Source of the DNA: Dyadobacter sp. CECT 9275 | GTDB taxonomy: Bacteria > Bacteroidota > Bacteroidia > Cytophagales > Spirosomataceae | Length of the DNA: 64,000 nucleotides | Assembly (NCBI RefSeq): GCF_907164905.1 | Contig: NZ_CAJRAF010000002.1 | Coordinates: 3,547,501-3,611,500 of the forward strand | Reading direction: 5' to 3' | In this document: piece after piece, positions 18,467-27,238 of the stretch | Position numbering within the stretch: position 1 is the first letter of the stretch | Layout of the letters: each line of letters starts with the position of its first letter | Program-made: the position numbers and the translations under genes | Notes under the pieces: model-generated | Database searches by the model: none | Told to the model about the DNA's origin: nothing | Seen by the model: the letters and a program-made list of their open reading frames with translations, nothing else

Positions 18467-20207
18467 GTAATGTTCCGGTTGCGATTTTTTTGTCTAAAAG
18501 TTCGGTTGTTTCTCCCATCTTTCGGGCCCTTTTCCACTGGGCCATTGCATTTTCACGTTCACCTAACTTAAACAAAACATCACCATAGTGTTCAACAATC
18601 GTGCCACTGACGGCCGTGCTGTCTTTCATTGCCATTTCCAGATATTCTTTCGCTTTTTGATAGTCTTTACGGATGTATAAAACCCAGGCATAGGTATCCA
18701 GATATGTGGGATTATCTTTATGCTGACTGACCAGTTTTTGGGACATCGAAAGCGCCAGATCGAGTTTTTCCTTTCGGAGGGAAAGAAAATAACTGTAATT
18801 GTTGAGTACGTGATCGTTATCAGGATTGGCTTTCAGAGAAAGATCATAGGAAGCGTCGGACCGGGCGTGATCACCCAGGCCGTTGTATGCGTCACCGAGC
18901 TGCCCGTAAATAAAGGGTACCATTTCAGTTTTGTCACCAATCAGCTTCAGGCTTTCTTCCAGTGCCGAAATGGACTGCTGAAAGTGTTTTTTCATCAGAT
19001 GTGCCGTTCCGTTTGAATACCACAGCAGTGCCTGATTGGGGAAAACCTCGAGGGCCTTTTCCGAATGCTCGATCAGGCTGTCGACCTGGTTCAGTTCACC
19101 GTCCAGCTGAAGAATAGCTTCCCAAACGGCAAAAACGGAGCCATCAAGCCGGGTAGCACGCACATAGCTATCCCTGGCTTCAGCTTTGTTTCCGGTGCGC
19201 ATCAGCATATCTGCATAAATGACGTACACCTTCGATTCATTGGGGTGTGTTTCCATCAGCTGCCTGGCAAGGAGCAAGGCATCATTATTGTCCGCGGCGG
19301 TTTTCAGCATGGAGAGATATCCCGACAGCACCCTGATCTTCGGATCAGCATCCAGATTGGGATTGGCAAAAACGAGCTTGAGCTCTCTGTTACATTTTTC
19401 AATATCACCGTTTTTCCTGTAAATGTCCGCAAGCAAAACATGCGCCTGAGCCTCATCCGGATTAATTTTGAGGGCATCTTCCAAAGGAATCACTGCTTCG
19501 GCTGTACGGTCGTTTGCAATCAGCAGTTCGGCAAGTTCCAGCTGGTAGCTCACTTCACCTGGTTCTGAGGCAATTAACTTTTTTGCTTCCTGAAGCGCCT
19601 TATCCAGTTTGTTCTGCCTTAGATATAGCTGCTGCTTCTGGCGGGTGATTTCTTCTGTAATACCAATGGATTTTTCCAGCAGATCGTAGGTATTGATGGC
19701 CTTTTCAAACTGTTCATTAAAAACATAAACCGCGGCAAGTTCAATACCATACTGGATATTATCAGGACTTTTCTTCAATAGTGATTCATATATCTCGGCT
19801 GCCTCCTCATATTTTCTCTTTTTGGCATAGAGTTCTGCAAGCTGCTGAGCATAAAACACATTGTTTTTATCAATGTCATAAGCCTTTTTCGAAGCAGCCA
19901 GTGCTGGCTCGGGCTGGTCCAGCTTAATAAGCGCCATAGCCATCAGGTAGTGCCCTGCTGCATCAGAGGGGCTGTCTTTCGCCAGTTTTTCAAAAATGGG
20001 CAATGCACGTGCAGGCTCATCCTTCATCATAAACTTCATCCCTTCCGCCGTGAGTGACTCCTCCTCTAAACGGAAACTGGTTGACGGTGCCTTCCCTGCG
20101 CTTTGCTCTTTATTTTTATTTCGACGTTGAGCATTCGTAACCTGCGCCGCGCCGGAAATTATGAGAATGGATAAAAGCAGGGTTATTTTCAGAAATTCCG
20201 TGCGCAT
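18456..20207 (-). CDS. Exported TPR-repeat protein
   Basis: A 583-residue protein with a signal peptide (hydrophobic ITLLLSILIISGA, cleavage near TNAQ) and at least ten tetratricopeptide-like repeats from about residue 55 to 570, recognisable by alternating W/L-x-x-L and A-x-x-x-Y/A-x-x-P signatures (for example KSPDNIQYGIELAAVY and NPDEAQAHVLLADIY). TPR superhelices bind partner proteins. This one probably works in the periplasm or at the outer membrane together with the overlapping DUF4292 lipoprotein. No catalytic domain is visible. Confidence 0.9.
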   Translation of the reverse strand: MRTEFLKITLLLSILIISGAAQVTNAQRRNKNKEQSAGKAPSTSFRLEEESLTAEGMKFMMKDEPARALPIFEKLAKDSPSDAAGHYLMAMALIKLDQPEPALAASKKAYDIDKNNVFYAQQLAELYAKKRKYEEAAEIYESLLKKSPDNIQYGIELAAVYVFNEQFEKAINTYDLLEKSIGITEEITRQKQQLYLRQNKLDKALQEAKKLIASEPGEVSYQLELAELLIANDRTAEAVIPLEDALKINPDEAQAHVLLADIYRKNGDIEKCNRELKLVFANPNLDADPKIRVLSGYLSMLKTAADNNDALLLARQLMETHPNESKVYVIYADMLMRTGNKAEARDSYVRATRLDGSVFAVWEAILQLDGELNQVDSLIEHSEKALEVFPNQALLWYSNGTAHLMKKHFQQSISALEESLKLIGDKTEMVPFIYGQLGDAYNGLGDHARSDASYDLSLKANPDNDHVLNNYSYFLSLRKEKLDLALSMSQKLVSQHKDNPTYLDTYAWVLYIRKDYQKAKEYLEMAMKDSTAVSGTIVEHYGDVLFKLGERENAMAQWKRARKMGETTELLDKKIATGTLHEQ

Positions 20208-20248
20208 ATTATATCAGATTGCCAAGCCAGCCGAATCAATGTAAAGAT

Positions 20249-20256
20249 CAAAGTTA
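20249..20256 (-). promoter_or_regulatory. Candidate -7 element for the TPR-DUF4292 operon
   Basis: Minus-strand TAACTTTG matches TAnnTTTG and lies 42 bases before the TPR gene ATG in the 136-base gap. No good -33 TTG is seen. Confidence 0.37.
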
Positions 20257-20343
20257 TCAAAATTTTCAACGTTGTTGTCAGGCAGAACGTTTGAACAGGC
20301 ATGATTAGTAACGAGAAAACCGACTTTATCTTGTTCGAATACC

Positions 20344-22767
20344 TCAATGAACCGAATAAACAGCAATTCCCGTACCTGACGCACCTTGCGCACTAAACAC
20401 CTCTGCACGGATATTGATGCTGGTCTGCGCGCTGGTATTAAAATACCTGATCCTGGCCCTGCCATCCTTGCCCGTCCGCAGCATGGGAGCCCAGTACACC
20501 GTAGAGCGAAAGTCAGGACGGTTATTCAGCTGCATGTTAACTCCATATCTGGGAGCATAAAATTCCCTGGGGGCATCCAGGCCCGGTATTTTGGTGACCA
20601 GTACGCCGGGGACAACATCCTGTGAATAATCATAATTCTCATTTCCGCGTTTGGTCAAAACGGAAATAACACCACTTCCTCCCTGGCTCCCGTAAATGGC
20701 CGCCGAGGCCCCCTTCAGCACATCTATGGATTCTACATCGTTAACGTTCAGATTCAAAACCGTAGACTTGTCAACCGGTATTCCGTCCAATACAAACTGC
20801 GGCTCCCTCTGGCTGCCCCTGATACTTACCGTTGCATTCATACCATAACCGGACACCTGAACACCCGCCACCCGGCCAGCCAGAAGATCCAGCACACTCA
20901 TGGCTCCTCCTGCAAGCTGAGGTGTTACCTTGACGGATGCATCTGCACGGTTATAAAGTTTACGGCTGTCGCGTTCAACTTCTTTTTTACCCTTGATCGT
21001 CACCTCATTCAGCAGCCGTTCGCGGTTCTCCCGTATTTTTCTTTCAATTTCCTGGTACTCACTGGCCTTTGTCAGAAATTCTTTCATCTGTGCTGCTTCC
21101 ACCGTTACAGGGTAAAACGGTACTTTCAGCAATGTTACCCTTGGCGCGGTAAAAGGAAAAAGATTAAACGACAAATTTTGGCGCCCCCTCTTACTCGTTC
21201 CCTGGATACGTACCTGAAGGGAATCGGTGAAGACCAGATTGTAAACCGCAAATTTGCCAGTCTTATCACTTCCCGTGGTCATGAAAGTGTTAAGGCTGTC
21301 GTTGGTCAGATAAAATGACAGAGGTATTTCTTCATTTACTTTCCTGTTATTTTTCAGTACTTCACCCTGCAGGGTAAGGCCACGCTCTACAAACCGCTCA
21401 GTAGTTGTCAGGGAATCTTTTAGAACGTCTGTCCATTTAAACCGGCTCCATCCGTTAACCATCATTACGTAATCCAGGTAAATCCTCCTTTCCGTATGGC
21501 TGGTATCAAAGTAATAAGCAGGTTGTTCAACGGACCCTTTCAGGTCAGAAGAAAGCAGCAGATAAGAGGTTATTGTCTCCCCGTATGGAGGTATCAATAT
21601 CTGGGCTGCGTCGGTTACCGATACTGACACACTGGCTTCAACCGGCCTGCCCTCACTATCCGTTACCGCAATTTCCACAGCTGTTTCGCTTTTGGGTATG
21701 TATGAGGCCCTTTCCGGCGTTATTTTTACGCGAAGGCTTTTGTTGTGGTCTATGAAAACGAGTCTTTCGCAGAGCGGCAATTTATGCTCATCAAAAAGCG
21801 TAATGTGCGTGATACCCTCCGGTAGGTCCAGCGTGGGTAAATTCATGATCAGCCCTTTTGAACTGACTTTCCCCTTTGCCGAAAAAACAACGACTCCACG
21901 GGAATGACCAACCAGAAACACCTGTTTATCAACCGGTTGCTGTGCCTTGTGATACACCAGAATCCGCATTTTCCCTGTAAAAGTAGTGTTATCAACAATC
22001 ATTGTGTATCCCGTTTTTTCTACCTCGGGAAAGCTGTAACGCTGATAATCACCGGTGCCCGTCTTTGCGACAACGGTATACCTCACAGAGGCGTCGGGTG
22101 TAAAGGAAAACTGTCCCATACCCAAATGGCTGCTTTTAAAGGCCGAAACCGTATCCTTGTTAGCAAGGATAAATCCACTGATGCCTGCGCCCAGGCCATT
22201 GGGGCTCGTAGCTTTGAAGGCGACCCTCGTACCTGTTCCATCCACCAGGCGCCCTCCTTCCGGAAAAAACTGAAGATCAACCGGTTGAGCCGCTGCCACG
22301 GCGGGTTGCTCCTGGTTATTAAAAAGATAGATATCTTTCTGAAAAAAGAAATCTTCCGAAAAATTCCGCATCCAGTTGGTATAGGCACGCACCGTGTAGG
22401 CCCCTGCATTCAGCTTGTCGTTCAGGACAAAGTCGCCGTGGCCGGTTCCTCCAAGAAGCGGTACGCGCCTAAGGCCTACGTTTTTTCCCGTCTGTTGTTC
22501 GATCAGATCCACGTACAGCACCTGGCTGGCACTGTCTGCCAGGTGCACGGCTCCCTCTGCCAGATACGCCTTAAACCACAGGGTATCTCCCGAAGCATAG
22601 TACGGCTTGTCCAGATGCAGGTATGCCTTTTCCTGGGGATAGGCCATGCGGTACCGAAACAATTTGTCGCTTATCCATTGGCTGAAGTCCTCCTCTGCCA
22701 TGGTAAAAGCAAGCATGACCATCCCTGTGAAAATGACCAGCAAACGACGCGTCTTTGAAAATAACAT
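20344..22767 (-). CDS. MG2-like/TonB-plug-domain outer-membrane-associated protein
   Basis: An 807-residue exported protein of a large Bacteroidota family. After the signal peptide comes a YPQEKAYLHLDKPYYASGDTLWFKAY block, typical of macroglobulin MG2-like beta-sandwich domains (about residues 30-330), then further beta domains. Residues about 590-720 form a TonB-receptor plug domain (LLAGRVAGVQV, SIRGS, FVLDGIPVD, SIDVLKGASAAIYG, GVISVLTKRG), but no 22-strand barrel follows. It is thus a plug-like module without a transporter. Its likely role is at the outer membrane, perhaps in polymer uptake or protein secretion; the substrate is unknown. It is a single gene, read away from the LytS gene. 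Confidence 0.85.
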   Translation of the reverse strand: MLFSKTRRLLVIFTGMVMLAFTMAEEDFSQWISDKLFRYRMAYPQEKAYLHLDKPYYASGDTLWFKAYLAEGAVHLADSASQVLYVDLIEQQTGKNVGLRRVPLLGGTGHGDFVLNDKLNAGAYTVRAYTNWMRNFSEDFFFQKDIYLFNNQEQPAVAAAQPVDLQFFPEGGRLVDGTGTRVAFKATSPNGLGAGISGFILANKDTVSAFKSSHLGMGQFSFTPDASVRYTVVAKTGTGDYQRYSFPEVEKTGYTMIVDNTTFTGKMRILVYHKAQQPVDKQVFLVGHSRGVVVFSAKGKVSSKGLIMNLPTLDLPEGITHITLFDEHKLPLCERLVFIDHNKSLRVKITPERASYIPKSETAVEIAVTDSEGRPVEASVSVSVTDAAQILIPPYGETITSYLLLSSDLKGSVEQPAYYFDTSHTERRIYLDYVMMVNGWSRFKWTDVLKDSLTTTERFVERGLTLQGEVLKNNRKVNEEIPLSFYLTNDSLNTFMTTGSDKTGKFAVYNLVFTDSLQVRIQGTSKRGRQNLSFNLFPFTAPRVTLLKVPFYPVTVEAAQMKEFLTKASEYQEIERKIRENRERLLNEVTIKGKKEVERDSRKLYNRADASVKVTPQLAGGAMSVLDLLAGRVAGVQVSGYGMNATVSIRGSQREPQFVLDGIPVDKSTVLNLNVNDVESIDVLKGASAAIYGSQGGSGVISVLTKRGNENYDYSQDVVPGVLVTKIPGLDAPREFYAPRYGVNMQLNNRPDFRSTVYWAPMLRTGKDGRARIRYFNTSAQTSINIRAEVFSAQGASGTGIAVYSVH

Positions 22768-22972
22768 AAGTCCTATCCTGAATAACTCTTGTGCAATTTA
22801 TACTTTTTGACGAAAGATCAAAATTCGGTTACTTGACCAGGATCCACTTAAAGACTGGTAGCAGATTCTCAAACTTGGCAGGGTAGGGCGGTAGTTTTCC
22901 AAAATAGCGAAACTTCCTATTTGTCCCTTATATTCGTAACGTTTTCAACATCTGAAAGACGAACACGGTTTT

Positions 22973-24085
22973 ATGTTTCGAATCAGAAATACTTGGATCT
23001 TTCATCTTGCGGGCTGGTTGCTGTTTATGAGCCTCCCGCTGACTGTAATGTCCCGTGAGCCCGACGCCCTGGTAAATTTCAGGATACTGACCTCTCCGTG
23101 GTTCTGGTTATTTGTTGCCGTTTATGCAGTAATTTTTTACGGAAATACCTTTCTGCTGCTTCCCTATTGTTTTCGGAAACGCCGGTACGAAGTGTATTGC
23201 CTGGCTTTTGTTACGCTGTTTGGTCTGATGTTTTACCTGCAACCCTTTGAAAAACTGATATTTGACAAGTTTCATCCGCGCAACGCTATGGAGGAGCAGA
23301 CAGATAGCCACATACCTCCGCCTCCTACCGGGAACGCGGAATTTTCAGGGAGATTTCCGGAACGCCCGATGCCTCATCCGCACGAGTCCCGGCCCGGTGT
23401 GGATTTTGTGAGCCTGGTTCTGTTTCTGATCGTTTGGGTAGCGGCACTTACCATAAAGATATCAGAGCGATGGGCCTTATCCGAAAAGCAGGTGATCTTG
23501 TCTGAAGCGGAGAAAGCACAGGCAGAGCTGTCGTTTTTTAAGGCGCAGATCAACCCTCATTTTCTTTTTAATACCCTCAACAATATCTATTCCATGGCCG
23601 TAAGCAAGGATGAACTTACAGCACCGAGCATCCTGAAGCTATCACAGCTGATGCGGTATATTACCGAAGAGGCCACGGAAAATTTTGTTGCGCTGGAAGA
23701 TGAAATAGCCTCTCTGCAAAATTATATTGACCTTCAAAAACTCCGTTTGAATGCCCGGACAAAAGTTGAATTCATAATGACGGGAAGTATGGCCGGCAAA
23801 AAAATCGCTCCTTTGATCTTTATGACCTTTGTTGAAAATGCATTCAAATACGGGGTCAGCGGAAACCGGGAAACGGTCATCAAAGTACGGATTGAGAACA
23901 AAACCGGGGAGATTTACTTTTTTTGCCAGAATACAGTTTTTAACCGGCAGATGGACCCGGAACGCGCGGGCATCGGCATTGCCAATACCCGCAAACGGCT
24001 GGACTATCATTATCCGGGGAAATATTCACTGCTCCTAGACGAAAACGACAATTTGTTCACCGTTCAACTACACCTGATTATATGA
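22973..24085 (+). CDS. LytS-type sensor histidine kinase
   Basis: A 370-residue membrane kinase of the His_kinase (PF06580) family. Four transmembrane helices are likely: about residues 10-28, 38-58, 73-93 and 142-160, with a His/Pro-rich periplasmic or cytoplasmic loop near 110-135. The phosphoacceptor motif is QINPHFLFNTLNNI (His near residue 196) and the ATP-binding domain has FVENAFKYG (N box) and GIGIANTRKRL (G box). The stop overlaps the ATG of the LytTR regulator by 4 bases, so they form a two-component pair. The signal sensed is not predictable. Confidence 0.93.
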   Translation: MFRIRNTWIFHLAGWLLFMSLPLTVMSREPDALVNFRILTSPWFWLFVAVYAVIFYGNTFLLLPYCFRKRRYEVYCLAFVTLFGLMFYLQPFEKLIFDKFHPRNAMEEQTDSHIPPPPTGNAEFSGRFPERPMPHPHESRPGVDFVSLVLFLIVWVAALTIKISERWALSEKQVILSEAEKAQAELSFFKAQINPHFLFNTLNNIYSMAVSKDELTAPSILKLSQLMRYITEEATENFVALEDEIASLQNYIDLQKLRLNARTKVEFIMTGSMAGKKIAPLIFMTFVENAFKYGVSGNRETVIKVRIENKTGEIYFFCQNTVFNRQMDPERAGIGIANTRKRLDYHYPGKYSLLLDENDNLFTVQLHLII

Positions 24086-24774
24086 ATTGTGTCGCCATAG
24101 ATGATGAGCCACTCGCGCTGGATGTGATCCGGAAATATGTTTCGGAAGTGGAGGGTGTAACGCTCACTGCTACTTTCGACGATGCCATCAGCGGAGCCAC
24201 ATACCTGAAAACAGAGAAAACAGACCTCCTCTTTGTCGATATCAATATGCCGGATATTTCCGGGCTGCAACTTGTGGCAGCCCTTGAAAATAAGCCCATG
24301 GTCATTTTTACAACGGCACATAAAAAATACGCTTTTGACGGCTTTGAGCTGGAAGCTGTGGATTATTTATTGAAACCCATTGCTTTTGAACGATTTAAAA
24401 AGGCAGTTCAAAAGGCAGAAGCCCTTTATGATCTCAGAAATGAACCGGTTAAAACTGCGGAACCTATCATAGTCCGGTCGGAGTATAAAATGGTCAAGAT
24501 TAATCCTGAGGATATTGAGTACATAGAAGGCATGGAAGATTATATTAAAATCCATCTTCGGAATACCCATCAGCCCATACTCACCCTGATGTCCCTCAAA
24601 GGTTTTCTGGAAAAATTACCAGATGGAGATTTCAGCCGGATACACCGGAGTTACATCGTTCCTAACGCGGGGGTCAGGTCTATATCCAATAAGAAAGTTT
24701 TCCTCCAAAACGGGAAAGAGCTGACTATCAGCGACAGCTACCTCGACTTTATCGAAAAGTGGAAAGCTAAATAG
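24082..24774 (+). CDS. LytTR-type response regulator
   Basis: A 230-residue regulator: receiver domain (residues 1-120, acidic pocket IDDE, phosphoacceptor Asp53 in FVDINMPD, conserved Lys in LLKPI) and LytTR DNA-binding domain (about 130-228, with VKINPEDIEYIEG, FSRIHRSYIV and the final LDFIEKW). It is translationally coupled to the upstream sensor kinase. LytTR proteins bind two 9-base direct repeats about two helical turns apart. Such a pair follows directly downstream (24784-24820) and suggests that the adjacent exported dioxygenase gene, or this operon's own surroundings, is a target. Confidence 0.94.
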   Translation: MNCVAIDDEPLALDVIRKYVSEVEGVTLTATFDDAISGATYLKTEKTDLLFVDINMPDISGLQLVAALENKPMVIFTTAHKKYAFDGFELEAVDYLLKPIAFERFKKAVQKAEALYDLRNEPVKTAEPIIVRSEYKMVKINPEDIEYIEGMEDYIKIHLRNTHQPILTLMSLKGFLEKLPDGDFSRIHRSYIVPNAGVRSISNKKVFLQNGKELTISDSYLDFIEKWKAK

Positions 24775-24783
24775 AATTCACCC

Positions 24784-24820
24784 GCCGTTCACCGACACAA
24801 ACTTCCGGTTCACCGATACA
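24784..24820 (+). promoter_or_regulatory. Candidate LytTR operator (two direct repeats)
   Basis: Two near-identical 13-mers, GTTCACCGACACA (24787-24799) and GTTCACCGATACA (24808-24820), start exactly 21 bases apart, i.e. two turns of DNA. Known LytTR sites are paired direct repeats with a GTT core and that spacing. It sits directly after the regulator gene and 77 bases before the dioxygenase gene. Confidence 0.5.
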
Positions 24821-24896
24821 TTGGACATGCTCTGCAACAAACCGGCGATTCATTTCGATAGTGTATGTACAAATGCACAATTGAACTGTATATCAC

Positions 24897-25634
24897 ATGG
24901 AACGCAAAGAATTTTTAAAGAGAGGTTTTTCAGCATTGGGCATCGCAGCGATGGTACCAATCATCGGTTGCTCCAAGGATACTGTGGAGCCGGTAGATAC
25001 CACAGACACTACCTCCGGCACAACCGGAACAACAACGGGCACAACGACTGGAACCTGCACATCTACGGTTTCGGAAACCGAGGGACCCTTCCCGACCAAA
25101 TCCCCCGCAAGTTATGTGCTAAACGACATTACGTCGGACCGGCAGGGCAATAAACTCGTGGTCAAGATCACCATCCAGAATAAGACCAACAGCTGCGCGG
25201 CATTGGCCGGTGCGCTCGTCGATATCTGGCATTGTGATGCCGCAGGAAACTATTCCGAGTATGGCGGAACCGGCATGCAGGCAACCAACTATACAAACGT
25301 ACACTTCCTGCGCGGGCGGCAGACAACCGATGCAAACGGGCTGGTCACTTTCACAACGATCTATCCGGGCTGGTACTCGGGCCGCGCGCCGCACATACAC
25401 GTTCACATTTACAATTCGGCCGGAAAATCTTTGCTGGTTACGCAGATCGCCTTTCCGGAGGCTACCAGTGCGCTGGTGTACGCACAGGGGGTGTATGCAT
25501 CGCATGGACAAGCAGATACCAAAAATGCAAACGACAATGTTTTTGGCGATGGTGTAAGTACCGAACTTGCCTCCGTAACAGGAACGGTATCTACATCATT
25601 CGAACTGACGCATACAATTGTGGTGACTGCGTAG
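24897..25634 (+). CDS. Exported intradiol ring-cleavage dioxygenase-like lipoprotein
   Basis: A 245-residue protein. Residues 1-26 form a signal with a Tat-like start (ERKEFLKRG) and a lipobox ending IIGC (Cys25). A linker of mostly Thr and Gly (about residues 34-53) follows. The rest is an intradiol dioxygenase fold, as in protocatechuate 3,4-dioxygenase: VDIWHCDAAGNYSEYG, then GWYSGRAPHIHVHI, carrying the Tyr and two His iron ligands; the first Tyr ligand lies in NYSEY. Exported relatives occur in many Bacteroidota, with substrate unknown. A paired repeat for a LytTR regulator lies just upstream, so the neighbouring two-component system may control it. Confidence 0.87.
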   Translation: MERKEFLKRGFSALGIAAMVPIIGCSKDTVEPVDTTDTTSGTTGTTTGTTTGTCTSTVSETEGPFPTKSPASYVLNDITSDRQGNKLVVKITIQNKTNSCAALAGALVDIWHCDAAGNYSEYGGTGMQATNYTNVHFLRGRQTTDANGLVTFTTIYPGWYSGRAPHIHVHIYNSAGKSLLVTQIAFPEATSALVYAQGVYASHGQADTKNANDNVFGDGVSTELASVTGTVSTSFELTHTIVVTA

Positions 25635-25651
25635 AGGGGTGATGGCTGTTA

Positions 25652-25680
25652 GCTATCAGCTATTGGCTTTTAGTAACAAA
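25652..25680. repeat. Heptameric tandem repeat (RGCTNTY type)
   Basis: Four successive 7-mers GGCTGTT, AGCTATC, AGCTATT, GGCTTTT directly after the dioxygenase gene. Related 7-base periods recur at 25783, 31949 and 41530. They are followed here by an inverted repeat (25678-25685 with 25709-25716, 8 bp). Confidence 0.5.
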
Positions 25681-25782
25681 TAACCATCTATTCAGAACCA
25701 GTTCGGAGGGTTATTTGCCAACGATTCTAGGATACAAGTGACAAAATAACTGTTCCATTCAGACACGACCATATCAACCAAC

Positions 25783-25813
25783 GGCTTATGGCTAACACCC
25801 ATAAGCCAACAGC
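25783..25813. repeat. Heptameric repeat containing a 9-bp hairpin
   Basis: Heptads GGCTTAT, GGCTAAC, ACCCATA, AGCCAAC. Bases 25783-25791 and 25799-25807 are perfect inverted repeats around a 7-base loop. An ATG at 25788 falls inside, which makes it a poor start for the following gene. Confidence 0.5.
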
Positions 25814-25817
25814 AAAA

Positions 25818-26342
25818 ATGCCACGCATCATCCGCCTTTGTTACCGTAAGATCATTGACATTGATTCCAGAAAACCCTGGGACCAGGCGGTGTTCAATGA
25901 TACACATCTTGAGTTTTATATGCAGGCCCAGCGGTTGGATCAGGAGGGCAGGTTTAAAACATTTCGGGAACTGATTGACAATGTGCCCGATTCTCAACAC
26001 CTGCATTACCTGACCAGCACGGAAGCAATCGGGTATATCAGGCAATTGAACGACATAGTGCCGGATATTGCCAATGTCAGCGGCAAACTGTGTTTACCTT
26101 TCCAGAATTTCAGGTTTGAGATTCTGGATTCGCATACGGAGCAAAAGGAACGCCATAAAATTTCCATCTGGTTTTACAGTGATCCGGTCACCTGGATCGA
26201 CACCATCGGCGACAAGCTGCTGATCGCATACGGTGACCGGACGCAGGCCCTGGACTCCGGTCAGGAAGTGGAAACAGACCTGATTCCGCTCGTTCCCTAC
26301 CTGACCATTTCTCATTACACACAAAATAACGGCCAAAGCTGA
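25818..26342 (+). CDS. Hypothetical protein, unknown family
   Basis: A 174-residue soluble protein from the ATG at 25818 (MPRIIRLCYRKI). An ATG ten codons earlier lies in a repeat and is less likely. No signal peptide or membrane segment is seen. The composition is balanced, with many aromatic and acidic residues and a central YLTSTEAIGYIRQL helix; the second half reads as a small beta-rich domain. I do not recognise a family. It is followed 7 bases later by the pirin-like gene, so the two are probably co-transcribed, which hints at a related but unknown task. Confidence 0.6.
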   Translation: MPRIIRLCYRKIIDIDSRKPWDQAVFNDTHLEFYMQAQRLDQEGRFKTFRELIDNVPDSQHLHYLTSTEAIGYIRQLNDIVPDIANVSGKLCLPFQNFRFEILDSHTEQKERHKISIWFYSDPVTWIDTIGDKLLIAYGDRTQALDSGQEVETDLIPLVPYLTISHYTQNNGQS

Positions 26343-26349
26343 TTCACTT

Positions 26350-27054
26350 ATGCTGACACAAACCGAAGCTCAGATTTACCTTGCAGATCTGCGTGGCGTC
26401 ACGCGATGGGACGGGGTTCGCAGCCTGCATACGTTCAATTTTAACGGCTATCAATCCGAGGGCAGAGATCCCTTCGGGCAACTGCTCGCTTTTAATGAAG
26501 AGACTATCGAAGCCGGAAAATGCCTGGGTATATCCACAGAAAAACCAGTCGACATCCTTCTGATTCCAACGGTGGGCGGCCTGGAACTGACAGACAGCGC
26601 TGGGGAGTCGGTATTTGTCGGCGCGGGAGAGACTTTCAGCTTCCTGGCGTTTCCGGAGAGCAATCTGACGGTACATAACCCATACCCATCAGAAACCATT
26701 CAGTACCTGCAGATCCGTCTCAGGCCACAGTTTTCTGAAAACGATCTGAACGAACCTCCGTTGAAGTCATTTTCCTTAGCCCAGGAAAACGTGCTGGTTC
26801 CGGTATATGACCACTCAGCCGGGAATGCATCCGGTTACATAGGACGATATGGTGGAAGACAGGAAGATGTATTTATGCTAAAGAATTCGGAAACAGGTCT
26901 GTTCTGTTATATTATCCAGGGTGCGTTTGAAGTGCAAAACCGGCTATTGGAGAAAGGCGATGCATTATCGCTGAAAAATACTGAGGAAGTGGGGTTTGAG
27001 GCGCTGAGTAATGAGGCGATTATTCTCTTGATCGAGGTTGGTCAAGGTTCATAA
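26350..27054 (+). CDS. Pirin-like cupin protein (quercetinase C-terminal cupin type)
   Basis: A 234-residue bicupin. The N-terminus (AQIYLADLRGVTRWDGVRSLHTFNF, read in blocks) and the FGQLLAFNEETIEAG and LLIPTVGGLELTDSAG segments match the pirin/YhaK-like proteins with a quercetin 2,3-dioxygenase C-terminal cupin. The classical pirin iron ligands (HxH and a later E) are not obvious; in the expected place there is only SLHTFNF with one His, so metal binding is doubtful. Such proteins are linked to redox or stress sensing, with in vitro quercetinase activity for some. It is the second gene of a likely two-gene unit. Confidence 0.75.
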   Translation: MLTQTEAQIYLADLRGVTRWDGVRSLHTFNFNGYQSEGRDPFGQLLAFNEETIEAGKCLGISTEKPVDILLIPTVGGLELTDSAGESVFVGAGETFSFLAFPESNLTVHNPYPSETIQYLQIRLRPQFSENDLNEPPLKSFSLAQENVLVPVYDHSAGNASGYIGRYGGRQEDVFMLKNSETGLFCYIIQGAFEVQNRLLEKGDALSLKNTEEVGFEALSNEAIILLIEVGQGS

Positions 27055-27238
27055 AGGACGAAGGTAAGTTCAGGGATTTTGTCAAAATGCCTGTCGTATA
27101 CCCTGACAGGTACCAATGGTCAACGTTACGCACCCTGTCGGGCTTAAATCCCAGCTCCAGCAAATAGTCGACGATGTCCAACTCTTTAATCTGGGCTAAT
27201 GTCACAAACCCATCATTCCCCCACGCTCTTTCTCTCAT
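27020..27238 (-). pseudogene. Remnant of a CHC2-type mobile-element primase
   Basis: A 72-codon frame whose residues 12-45 (LAQIKELDIVDYLLELGF, then KPDRVRNVDHWYLS) strongly resemble the N-terminus of CHC2 zinc-finger/Toprim primases carried by Bacteroidota plasmids and integrative elements. In intact proteins WYLS is followed by PxR...KTPSFKV. Here the frame continues as unrelated residues, while another frame shows R...DKIPELTF, suggesting a frameshift. The frame then ends, overlapping the 3' end of the pirin-like gene. It is best read as a decayed fragment marking the left edge of the island. The upstream ATG may simply be chance. Confidence 0.5.
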
